Positions 39,466-51,800 of a stretch of 64,000 nucleotides of DNA are shown in pieces (position 1 is the stretch's first letter; every line of letters begins with the position of its first letter). The notes beneath the pieces were generated by a model. That model was not told where the DNA came from and ran no database searches. It worked only from the letters and a program-made list of their open reading frames with translations. Source of the DNA: Glandiceps talaboti (Eukaryota > Hemichordata > Enteropneusta > Spengelidae); NCBI RefSeq assembly GCF_964340395.1, contig NC_135550.1, forward strand, positions 2,672,501-2,736,500. The letters are read 5' to 3'. Made by a program: the position numbers and the translations under genes.

Positions 39466-40128
39466 GCTGAATTCAAACGAAATTTTGAAGTATTCCGTAA
39501 GGTGATGGCAAGACCTATTTAGGTTTTGGTAAAAATCCCGTGAATATTAATAAGCAATTTATGTAATTAATGGTTTTCAGGAATTAGGCTATATCTCAAG
39601 AATGCACGCTTCGAATTCATTAAAACTTGGTACATACAATAGCGATACTAAAGCGCATATGTCCTGAAAATATTACTGATGTAGCTTTTAGTTTTGATAA
39701 GTTACTGGCATATTTTAGGTAGGCCACAAAAGAAAAAAAATAGTTTCTGGTCAGGAAATGTTGTCTAAAGTGGTGCGACTTTATCACCATTTTCTAAAAA
39801 ACAACATGCTCAATTCAAACGAAATTATTGCATGTGTTCTGTAAGGTAGTGACAAGAACTGATTAGGTTTCGGTAAATATGCCATGAATATTAACGAGCA
39901 ATTTACATAATTAATGGTTTTCGGTAATCAGGCTATATCTCAAGAATGCACTCTTTAGATTCAATATAATTTGATACATACATTTGCGATACCAAAGCAC
40001 ACTTGTCCTGAAAATATTATTGATGTAGCTTTTAGTTTTAATAAGTTATTGGCATATTTCCGTAGGCCACAAAAGAAAAAAAACTAGTTTCTCGTCAGGA
40101 AATGTTGTCTAAAGTGGTGCGACGATGC
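39466..40128. repeat. Tandem duplication, about 343-bp unit, two diverged copies
   Basis: AATTCAAACGAAAT recurs at 39470 and 39812, and TGGTGCGAC at 39771 and 40115. The parts between, such as GGCTATATCTCAAGAATGCA and GAAAATATTA..GATGTAGCTTTTAGTTTT, match throughout at roughly 85 percent by eye. It abuts the GT microsatellite, a pattern common in microsatellite-bearing mobile elements, but no ends were defined. Confidence 0.85.
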
Positions 40129-40818
40129 GATTATTTTTTTACATTCTCAACAAATGTTAATCAATCTACTTATCATTGCAGTTGCCAATCCTTTTATTTA
40201 GTACTTTACAGCAAGTGTGTATGTGGGTTGGCCTTTAAAACTCTTTCTACGGTGAGTGCTAGGCTACAACGTTCTATAACATTCACATTACATGTTGTCG
40301 TTGGCCAGGAGATCACTAACAGCAATGGGCAAATAGCAATCAATGAGAAAAAATAACTTATTGCATATGTTCTGTTGTATTCCAACAATTGTCTGCAGGA
40401 ACGCCAGACAGTCTCAAAACCCTTACGGAAGGCATTCAGTTTAAATCTGGTTGTACTTCATTTTTTTTTCAAAATAGGCTTGAACCTAGCAATGACTTTT
40501 GTCATTCATACTCTCCATGTACTTTAACATTGGATGGGACATACTTAAGATATCAAATCTAAAAGTGAATGATATAAAACTGAAAAGCAACACAATACTT
40601 CCCTTTGATGGATGATGCCGCCAATTTGGAAAGTTGTGCCCTCACATAGTGATTCAAAGAAACTGGTATGTGACTTACTGGGTTTTATATATCACTCGAG
40701 AAATCATCTAGAAAGCATCAGGAACTTGGATTTGACCATGACTGCAAATATAAATGAACAATCAATCCCTAATATTCCCTATTTTCCATCCAAAACATCC
40801 ACTCTTCGACTGCTTAGG

Positions 40819-41057
40819 TTATTCCTGTGTTTCATCTCCAAGTGCCAGATCCAGATCTACTCCTTGATCTACAAGTTGGATGTCGATTTCATTTGGGGCT
40901 TCCTCCTGACAAATCGATCCGAAACCGCGGTACCGGATTTCTTCCGTACCGTATGGGCATTCTTCGAGACACTGCTCATCGTGTAGTTTAGCTGGAAATA
41001 CACAACGTCTGCATCTACGACCATCAATACAGCTGGCACACTTGTACAGTTGACATT
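40819..41057 (-). CDS. RSPO-like: R-spondin-like gene exon 4: furin-like repeat 2, acidic tail and stop
   Basis: After the acceptor CTTTGATCAG on the minus strand it completes Glu85 and encodes CQLYKCASCIDGRRCRRC, CLEECPYG and the acidic tail ending DETQE then TAA. The TAA is at 40821-40819. No strong donor is seen before the stop, so the absence of a TSP1 domain looks real rather than a missed exon, though alternative splicing cannot be excluded. Confidence 0.8.
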
Positions 41058-42743
41058 CTGATCAAAGTGGAGATAAAAATTATTAAGATTTTTTGAGTAA
41101 CTTCATACATATTTACATTGCAAGCAGAAGCCCGATCACAAATGATGACTTTTATCTGATTTACAACAAAGCGCACCAGTCTACTGATTCATACATACAT
41201 GCGCGCCTTTGGTCACACGCTAGATACGAGAAACCTGTATTTTGTACACTCAGAATTAGAAAGAAGTTGACCGGCGCACACGAGAAGAATTGTCATCTGA
41301 TTACTCTCTTGTGCACTGGGCTTTACGAAAAGCTTTCTCTGCAGCTGAAGTATTGAGTTACGCGGATACGCCAAATTTCACGTGGTGGTCAGTATGTATA
41401 CTTTGGATGGATACATGGACTGTAAGACATTACAAAGCGATGGCGATGCATGGATACAGGGCTTTACAATGGTGGCAGTGGTGGGATGTAGTAGCAGTAG
41501 GATTTGAAACCGGTGCCAGCGGTGGGATCATGCCAAAATCACAAAATACCACAAGGTTATATAAAAAAATGCCGCCAATGGCGTTGTAGCACAACTGTAC
41601 AGTTTTTAAAAATGTTTACCCATATGCTAGTCCATGCTAACAATAGGTGTTGATTTGCTGAATGACTATCCAGTTGCCTATCCAAACATGTTGCAATCTT
41701 TGCGATATACGCAATAATTTGGCTATTGCTATGGGCGTGGTCACGTTGCTAGATATATTTGCATATATTTTTTAATGTTTTTGTTCACTTGTGTATGAAT
41801 TCCTGATATTAGCTTTGCAACAAACGTGATCATTTGGCTGTTGCTATGGGCATGGTCTTGTTGCTAGGCACATTTGTATACATTTTAAAATGTTTATTCA
41901 TTTAGCTATTAATCCTCTTATCTTCGCAATATATGTGATAATTTGGTTGTAGCTATATGGGTGTGGTCTAGGCAAATTTACATACATGTTTGAATGTTTA
42001 TTCAATTGTCTATTAATCCCTGTTGTTATCTTTGTGAAATACACGACCGTTTTGCTGTTGCTATGGGCGTGGTCATAGTTGCTAGGGATATTTGCATACA
42101 TTTTTTGAATGTTTACTCACTTGCCTACCAGATGATGTTGGTATTTGCCCAAACTATACTGCCATTTGTTTGTTGCTAAGGGCGTGGTCATGGTTGCTAG
42201 GGCCATTTGTGTCAAAATATTTTGAAGAAGATCTGCAGAATAACACTTCTAGAAACATCTCACCAAGTTTCTGTGTCATTAACCAAGTACTTTTTGAGAT
42301 ATAATTTTTTTGACCAAAATTCAAATTATTACACCTAATTTGCACATTACTGATGAGATCATTATATGCTTAATATTTCTTCATCTATACACCCACAGAT
42401 GCATCCCTATTAAATTTCAGCTCAATCTGCTGAGTGCTTTTGGAATTGTAGGTTTTTGACCAAAAAGACACATTTTTAGCCCTAATTTGCATATTACTAA
42501 GGGAATCATCATGTCATGAACAAATCTTAATTTACTCACCCTAAGAATGTTTCCACCAAATTTCATGCCAATCTGCCCAGTACTTTTGGAGTTTAAGTTT
42601 TATTGACCAAAAATCACATTTGTTGACCCAAAACCCACATCTCTGATGCAATCATTTTCATTTGAACAATTTCTCAACTAGACACCAGAACATGACCACC
42701 AAATATCAAAACAATCGGTCCAGCAGTTTTTGACTTTAAGTTG

Positions 42744-42782
<39 letters not shown>

Positions 42783-42784
42783 CC

Positions 42785-42816
<32 letters not shown>

Positions 42817-45800
42817 GGACACTTTGCCATGCCTATAGCACTACTGAACCTTATCAGTTCAGTTGTGCTAACAAAAATAAGTCAAAGTAACCTGCAACCC
42901 TCTCCCCATAGGACCGATTTGTAAAATGGGACACCAACCCCCATTCCCTTGCCCTTCCCTTTGTAATTACGGAAGGCTCCCTAATTCCACATAGTCTTAT
43001 TCACGACTCTGACAATATATTGTTGATGTAAACTGAATGCCTTCCGTAAGGACAAGCCTTTAGATTGTTGTTCCTCCATGCCTTGTCAAAAAAGATAAAT
43101 TCTACACTACTAGTCTTGATATTGTTTATCCTTTAGTATACATCAATGAATATAACGTAGCTTCGATCGGAACTCCGGCTGACATATTGTACATATCCGT
43201 TTCTGCAACTGGCCGTAACTCAGTAAAATCATTTTATGAATTATTTGTAGGAATACTGATTTTACGGAGATTTGATGAAGCATACTTATTACTTGATTCC
43301 CAGAAATTTCGATCGGGTTTTTTTGCTCACAGTTTCCTTAATACGGACTGGAAAATTTATAAATTTCACAAAAAGATGAATTTTTATGGGTTTTAAATGA
43401 TATGGCCATAGCAATGTCTTTGTGTAAGAAGTTTTGGTAGAAAGCCGGTGATTTGACCCGGAAGTTAGGGCCGGTGGGGTGGATTCTTAAATCAGGCCGA
43501 CAAAGTCACTGACCCCCCCCCCCATCTGTAAAACCAAAAACAGGTTGAACCCCTATCACTTGATTCTAAAACATGATACCCCCCCCCCCCCCACATATAA
43601 TATTCACACGACAGGTATTTTTTGATCGTGACTCAGTGTGGACTGCTTGACTGTCTTGCATCTACTTTATCAGATCCCAGGTTAGGGGCAACATCAAAAG
43701 TTCAATATAATATATCTAACTTAATTGCTTAAGTTAGGTCCCAGACCCCCCCCCCCCATCTAACTTAACTGACCTAAAATTGAAAATCGTTTCAGACTCA
43801 TACTGTATACTTCCACTTTCAAACAACGTACCAATATAATATACTGAATTATAAATAAAATAGAAAACCATTTTAACTCAGAAAAATACTATTATTGAAA
43901 ACCAACAGAACACAACAACACTGAATTTACACGTCAAGTCACATTGATTACTAATACTGGTATGTCTGGTTTCACTTTCTTTTTTGAAATGGGAGACATT
44001 TCGTGATTGAGTGTAGGCTCATCAGCAACACTTTGATCGGATGATTTTTGTTTAACTGAAAAATACAGGGCCGGTCGGGAAAGTGTAGGAATCGCCTTTG
44101 TTAACTAGTTCGACTAAATTGATTGTACAGATAGATTTGATTTCGACTCGACCTCCTGGGACATGAACTCGGCTGATGACCGTCGGTCATTTTTGTATTT
44201 GGCATGCCACAACTTCGTTGCGCTTTCCTGTACACCGGCCCGGGATTTGCCCTGTTGTTTTTTGATATTTAACTCCCAAATCTTGTTCTTTAGTTTCTGA
44301 AAGTCGTTCGAAGGGCATTTATAAATTATGTAAGGAGAACATATATGGACCAGAAAATTGTACGAACCCTTCGTGTCTCGACGACGCCAACTGATGAAAT
44401 GTGCGTACGCACACTCTGGATACCCACCTCGTTCCCAAATACCTATTTTGCAGCAAATTTGAAAGCTGAACCGCGTACCGCTGATAAATCGGACCGACTG
44501 TACGCAGTGTTTTAGGTAAAAGCAGCCTTGAAATCGTACTAAATTTGCCAAGTATGGCGTTAAATCGTTTTTGACGGTTGAGAAATTATTTTGGCCAAAA
44601 CCCCCCCACCCCCAAACTAAAGCAATTAAGTTTTTTTGTAAACATCGATCTTTTGACGTCGCCCCTTAGCACTATCATAATTATAATTATTGACTACACA
44701 GGGTGAATATAATCCAAAAGGAGTTTAATAGCATCTTGACGGTGAAAGGTAGGGAGAAAGCTTGAGAAGGGAGTATGTACTCTCATGGGGGGGGGGGGGG
44801 GGGGTCCTAGGCGGTCTCCCCCTAGAAGCCCTGGAGGTTTTTTTACTCTGAAAAGTCAATTTTGAGACTATTCATACCCTTTCAGACAATAATTTCGAAG
44901 CTTTACAAGACAGCACCATGTAAAACGCAACTACATAGGGTTGAAATACTTTTGAAATCTAGTTTGATAGCATCTTGACAGTAAGAGACTGGGATGTGTA
45001 CATTTCATGTGGGGGGGGGGGGGGTCCCGAAACTATTCTTTATAACTTACATAGGGTTGAAATATGTTCTTAAAAAGTTAAATGGCATCATCATATACAT
45101 GTAGTAAAGGTCAGCACATCTAATGGTAGTATCATTGGTAGGGGAGATTTGGAGTTTAAGGCAATTTTTGACTATCTTGGCAAACATTTCATATCTTTAA
45201 TAAAAGACAACATCATCTCAAAGTAGAATAGGGTGAAAATATTTAAGAAAGGTTTAATACCATTATGATAGAAAAAAGGTTGTTGGTGCATCTGATTGTT
45301 GGTTGAATGTATGAGTGACCTCTGATGGGGGTAAGGGAGTCCTTTGGGTTTCCCCCCTGGCAGATCTGGAGTTTTTTGCTTATGTTTAGGTTATTCATAG
45401 CCTTTGAGGTAATATTACCAAGCTTTGAAAAGCTAACGTAAATGTAAATTTTAAATGAGTTTCCCATGTCACATAAAAATGGGCCTGTAACATACGTATA
45501 GTGGCATTGATATTGCATGTATAGTAAAGTCACTGGTAACTTTAGGTGGTCATACCTAGTTTATAATAGAAACTGGAATCTGATGAGATGTGGTGATTTG
45601 TAGTGTCAATAACATGTAGTGTCCAAAATAGAAAGTGTATTACTCCTTTCGCACAAGTTCATACTAAAGAGTAGAACAATTTAGATTGAATTCTTTATTA
45701 AATTATCTATGAAGATTACCATTACGATACATTCAAGTTCACTTTTGCCCTAAAGTGCAATATTAGTGAAGCATTGATTGTGAAACAGCCAAGTACTTAC

Positions 45801-45842
45801 ACGAAATGTTCTGTAACTAGAGTGGTAGCTAGGTAATTATAC

Positions 45843-45898
<56 letters not shown>

Positions 45899-48800
45899 TT
45901 ATGTTTGAACTCTTACGTGAAGTAATATTAAAGAATTGGTGTAAGAAATTGGATTTCGATGGAAGAAAATCCATGAATCTACAGTGGCATTACCTTGTCT
46001 GAACTCTGGAATTTTTTCTTGTCTCCATTAAAAAAATATTACTTCACCTGAAGTGACGCTCAAATATAACTTTGCATAGACATAAACAATGTATTACCTA
46101 CCCCACTAGTTTCAGAACATATGTTATGTAAATACCTGGGTATTTCACAATCAATGGCGAATAAGCTTCACATAATATACTTTGGGGCAAAATTTGAAAG
46201 TTCTGTAATGGTATAGATAGTTTATAAATTTAAAGAAGTTAATCTAAATTCTTCTACTCTTCAGTATGAAGGGATTAATACGCATTGTATGGTTTCTATT
46301 TCGGACACTACATGTTATCGACACTACAAATCACCACATATCATCATATTCCAGTTTGTATTATACATAATACATGTAGTAGATATAAGGAGCTTACATT
46401 CTCCAGCATTAAATGTGTTTACTATATCTGCAACAGTAATGCCACTGTATATACAATGTTACGGACACTACCTGGCGCATTTTTATGTGTCATGCAAAAT
46501 TCATTTACATCCTACATTAACTTAAGCTTTTCGAAGCTGTGAAATATTATCATACATGAAAAGGCTATGAATAACTGTACACATTGCTCGGTCCTTCCAC
46601 AGGGGCCAATGAGCACATAATTGATTATTGATTGCTTTATTATTTGGTTGAATGATTGACTGACTGAATGATCAGTTTTTGTGGACCAGGTGCAATATAA
46701 CTTATTTTGTGTGTGATATTGATCAATTGTCTCATTAAGTTTTCCGTGGTGATATTAAACTTTTTATTTCTTCTTTCCCTGGCTACTTTGCTCTCTTCCA
46801 GTTGTATATAATTCTCTCTTTATTGACAGAATTAAAACATCTTGTCCATTCTTCTCTTATCTAAATTAAAACGCCCCTAATCTTATAATTTGCGAGAGAT
46901 CACTTTGCTTTATCTCCTTTATGACCTACAACTTTGTTTACAACTACAATGAACTATATTCGTGTGAATTCAAGTCGCAAAGGACGTCTGGAATGTAGGT
47001 ATTATATTTAAAAATTTTATTATATTATTTTGTCAATGACGGCAATGGGCATATTTATTAGCTTTTTATGGGATTCAGAATATTCAGTTGTTAGAGCAGG
47101 TCGTAGAAATTCTAGTCTAGTTCCTGATGGACCTATTCTATATTATGACTTATAGAGACTTATGGAAGTGTGAAGTTAACGTAGTACGGAATACTGTCTG
47201 TCTGGAAGTGTGAAGTTAATGTAGTACGGAATACTGTCTTTCTGGAAGTGTGAAGTTAACGTAGTATGGAATACTGTCCATCTGGAAGTGTGAAGTTAAT
47301 GTAGTATGGAATACTGTCCGTCTGGAAGTGTGAAGTTAACGTAGTACGGAATACTGTCCATCTGGAAGTGTGAAGTTAACGTAATACTGAATACTGTCCG
47401 TCTGGAAGTGTGAAGTTAACGTAGTATGGAATACTGTCCATCTGGAAGTGTGAAGTTAACGTAATACTGAATACTGTCCGTCTGGAAGTGTGAAGTTAAC
47501 GTAGTATGGAATACTGTCCATCTGGAAGTGTGAAGTTAATGTAGTATGGAATACTGTCCGTCTGGAAGTGTGAAGTTAATGTAGTATGGAATACTGTCCA
47601 TCTGGAAGTGTGAAGTTAACGTAATACTGAATACTGTCCGTCTGGAAGTGTGAAGTTAACGTAATACTGAATACTGTCTGTCAGGAAGTGTGAAGTTAAT
47701 GTAGTATGGAATACTGTCCATCTGGAAGTGTGAAGTTAATGTAGTATGGAATACTGTCCGTCTGGAAGTGTGAAGTTAACGTAGTACGGAATACTGTCCA
47801 TCTGGAAGTGTGAAGTTAACGTAATACTGAATACTGTCTGTCAGGAAGTGTGAAGTTAATGTAGTATGGAATACTGTCCGTCTGGAAGTGTGAAGTTAAA
47901 GTAGTATGGAATACTGTCCGTCTGGAAGTGTGAAGTTAACGTGGTACGGAATACTATCTGTCTGGAAGTGTGAAGTTAACATAGTACGGAATACTGTCTC
48001 AGGAAGTGTGAAGTTAATGTAGTATAGGATACTGTCCATCTGGAAGTGTGAAGTTAACGTAGTACGGAATATTGTCTGTCTGGAAGTGTAAAGTTAAGGT
48101 AGTACGGAATACTGTCCGTCTGGAAGTGTGAAGTTAACATAGTACGGAATACTGTCCATCAGGAAGTGTGAAGTTAATGTAGTACGGAATACTGTCTGTC
48201 TGGAAGTGTGAAGTTAATGTAGCATGGAATACTGTCCATCAGGAAGTGTGAAGTTAGCATAGTACGGAATACTGTAAGTCAGGATGTGTGAAGTTAACGT
48301 AGAATGGAATACTGTCCATCTGGATGTGTGAAGTTAACGTATTACGGAATACTGTCCGTCAGGAAGTGTGAAGTTAACATAGTACGGAATACTGTCTGTC
48401 TGGAAGTGTGAACTTAACGTAGCACGGAATACTGTCCATCAGGAAGTGTGAAGTTAGCATAGTACAGAATACTGTAAGTCAGGATGTGTGAAGTTAACGT
48501 AGTACGGAATACTGTCCGTCTGGAAGTGTGAAGTTAACGTAGTACGGAATACTGTCCGTCTGGAAGTGTGAAGTTAACATAGTACGGAATACTGTCTTTC
48601 TGGAAGTGTGAAGTTAACGTAGTACGGAATACGGTCATTCAGGAACTTGACTATACAATTCATTCAGTACGGAAGTGATACTTTCATGTCTGACTACACA
48701 TACACGAGGTAAAGAATTCGACTCCCTGATATAATCATACATCCATGGTACCACTAACCTCGACTGGCCGAAAGAAAATACTCATGCTGTCACAAATCAA

Positions 48801-51800
48801 TTTATAAATGCAAGGGACATTATGACAACTAGATTTTTTACAAACCATTTCTGACAGGCCAAATAAAATACATTTTTACTATCCAGCATGGTGATTTTTG
48901 GAAACGAGAATTAGTATTTTAGAAGCAATAGTACAAAGTACAGGGTAAAATTCAGTCTACTAGGTAGTCAGCATAAACATTTTGATATGAATAGAATAAA
49001 TTATCTATTAGTATGTATCTCAGTCCTTAGTTTCCTTGATACAAGCTTAGGGTAAAAATGACTTTCTTGTAGGCAAATGAGATTTTCCCTCGATTTGTAA
49101 AAGACTTTGATCAGTGTTTTCTAATTAAACTTTTAGAAAAAACATCGTCATTTTTCAACACTACTGTTGTAAGCACAAGTGTGAGCGAACGACACCATAG
49201 ACTTTTAAATGTGACTGCCTTCATTCATACCTCACACATGTCTGCCTACCACGTGCTAACTTTAAGGTGGTTACATATACATACTTGGCAATTAATTTCA
49301 ACATTACATTACGCGATACCCAGCAGTACTTTCAGTGCTTTGATTAGTTGTTGGTACTGTCTTGTAAAGTTTGGAAATTATTGTCTGAAAGGTTCTGAAT
49401 AGCCTAAAAATTGGCTTTAAGAGTAAAATATATCCATGTCTTCTAGGGGAGACACCCTAGGACCCCCATCATGATGGGTATACATGTTTCCATTTCAAGC
49501 TCCCCCCCCCCTACCTTTTACTGTCAAGATGCATGCTATTAAACTATCAAAGAAAAATCAACCCTATGTAGTTGCTGATTACATGTTGGGTGCTGTTTTG
49601 TAAGCTTGGAAATTATTGCCCAAAAGGGTCTGAATACCTTAAAAATTGGCTTCAAGTGTCAGAGAAACTACAGAGCTTTTAGGGGGAGACCTCTTGGGAC
49701 CCCATGAGAGGTCTGCATATTCTCATATCAAACTTTCCCCCCGACCTTTTACAATCAATTCGCAAGATGCTATTGAATTCCCTTTTCAATATATTTACCA
49801 TGTGTAGTCGCTAATTTAGTATGATGCTATCTTATAAATTATTTAGTCAAGTAGTACACTCTGAGTCACTATCAAATACCTGTCATGATGTAAACATGAT
49901 ATATCGGGGGGGGGGGGGGGGAGATCACTATGTTTGAAAATTAAGTGATAGGGGGTCAGCCTGTTTTCGGTTTTACAGATGTGGGGGGGGGGGGGCTGAC
50001 TGACTTTTCGTCGGCCCAATTGAAAAAACCACCGAACCCCCCCCCCCGGCCGCAGAAACTGACAGGTCCCTTAATAGGCAACGCAGTAGCTGTCTTACAT
50101 TCAGAGTATTGAAAAACAAGCTTTCTTGACTTAGTAACAATTGCTAAGGAATTGTAAGAACAACGGATGCCAGCTATTGAGCAAATGCAAATGTGAAAAA
50201 TAATAATAATACAACATTTAAAATAAATCATTCACAGTGACTTGTGCTCTGGGATTATACTATTAAATAGTTTTGTAATATAAAATTAACGTTTATAATC
50301 GATTTTATGCACTGCGACTGTGGTGTCTTTATGCTTGGAATTGTTGTGAGTTACTTCAAAAGGTCGACGACCGCAGTCTTCGTTTTAAATAGACAGTTGG
50401 GTATCCGGATGGACACGACGTGCAGGTCAGACTGTGGCAACATACAGCCTACTGAATCATCACCACATGTTATTGATTATCAATCTTTAAATAAACGACT
50501 AGTGAGACTACACATGGAACAATATAACCATCAAAGATTACGTCTACGAAGCGATGACAACTTTATGACAACTATCAACCTTTATTTACCAAAATGTAGG
50601 CCTACAAGCGATGTTTCATTCACGTTGTGTATAACATACATGTCCTTCTTATTAGCACAATCACAGGCATTTGAATCAATCTGTATGACTTTTAAATGTA
50701 TAGTAAAAGAGCTCTTTTTAATATACTACACTTTTAAAACCGTACAAATTGATTCAAGTGCCTATGAGCACAACTAGTGTCTCGCCTGGTAGTGAGGATC
50801 AGTGAGTGATAACATAAGCGTACCAACTACTGGACATTTCACACCAATGATAAAGTAGAGTGTGTCTAGGCAGCTAATTAGCCTCAAAATTGAATGTATT
50901 CAAGTCTCTCGAAACTTTGCTGAACGACATCTTGTTCCTGACCCTTTTACAATATTGAGAAACATGAATCTACATTTTGTTATCTTCGTTCGTGATTGCA
51001 ATGTAAATACGGGAGACTACATACAGCTGAGTCATGTAATACAGGAGACTACATACAGCTGAGCCATGTAATACAGGAGACTACATACAGCTGAGTCATG
51101 TAATACAGGAGACTACATACAGCTGAGTCATGTAATACAGGAGACTACATACAGCTGAGCCATGTAATACAGGAGACTACATACAGCTGAGCCATGTAAT
51201 ACAGGAGACTACATACAGCTGAGCCATGTAATACAGGAGACTACATACAGCTGAGTCATGTAATACAGGAGACTACATACAGCTGAGCCATGTAATACAG
51301 GAGACTACATACAGCTGAGCCATGTAATACAGGAGACTACATACAGCTGAGCCATGTAATACAGGAGACTACATACAGCTGAGTCATGTAATACAGGAGA
51401 CTACATACAGCTGAGCCATGTAATACAGGAGACTACATACAGCTGAGCCATGTAATACAGGAGACTACATACAGCTGAGCCATGTAATACAGGAGACTAC
51501 ATACAGCTGAGCCATGTAATGCGGGAGACTGCGTGCAGCTGAGCCATGTACAATGGGAGACTGCATGCAGATTAGCCATGTACTACGGGAGACTGCATGC
51601 AGTTGAGCCATGTAATACAGGAGACTGCATGCAGCTGAGCCATGTAATACGGGAGACTGCATGCAGCTGAGTCATGTAATACGGGACACTGCGTGCAGCT
51701 TAGCCATGTACTATGGGAGACTGCATGCAGTTGAGCCATGTAATACAGGAGACTGCATGCAGCTGAGCCATGTAAAACGGGAGACTGCGTGCAGCTGAGC

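Larger units (their letters stand above)
41217..45930. mobile_element. Dispersed multi-kilobase repeat, copy A
   Basis: Large parts match, inverted, 60840-64000: for example 41217-41360 with the window's last 150 bases, 41370-41540 with 63430-63300 and 62825-62763, 42865-43450 with 62720-62005, and 45070-45930 with 61670-60840. Identity by eye ranges from about 75 to over 90 percent. Copy A also carries the 41587-42870 insertion absent in copy B. No transposase was recognised; a shared open stretch (KFHVVV..MYTL, DCKTLQSDG, AWIQGFTM) occurs in both copies. The outer boundary is unknown because the match runs off the window. Confidence 0.8.
43455..50075. mobile_element. Large fold-back (palindromic) element with arms near 45.93 and 46.03 kb
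   Basis: The arm 45250-45929 (ending ..GAAGTAATATT) is inverted at 46035-46580, around a loop of about 100 bases. The outer ends are also inverse: GGGCCGGTGG.. near 43465 with ..CCGGCCGCAGAAACTGACAGGTCCC at 50046-50070, as are 43520-43680 with 49840-49970, and 44700-45060 with 49345-49750. The arms are broken by unrelated sequence at about 43700-44600 (left) and 46590-49340 (right, including the 40-bp minisatellite). Internal segments repeat with a period of about 200 bases, each with a poly-G or poly-C run. No transposase recognised. Confidence 0.72.

Noticed and set aside
39068-39505. Long frames rich in Val-Cys-Met-Tyr or His-Thr
   Set aside because: They cover the GTAT/GT microsatellite only.
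41290-41589. 99-codon frame rich in Trp as a gene
   Set aside because: It lies in the dispersed repeat, and the other copy reads better in a different frame.
40419-43058. Mobile element spanning exon 4 of the R-spondin-like gene, because CCTTACGGAAGGCATTCAGT occurs at 40419 and inverted at about 43040
   Set aside because: Only about 24 bases match at the left, without further inverted homology; more likely two fragments of one dispersed family.
47163-48645. Possible CRISPR or centromeric satellite
   Set aside because: No spacers, and the array is short and nested in a mobile element; ordinary minisatellite.
50307-50777. 156-codon frame starting MHCDCGVFML, recalling the DCGVF motif of Ulp1/SENP-type proteases
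   Set aside because: Only five residues match, the rest has no family features and the frame has no upstream His/Asp motifs or splice support.
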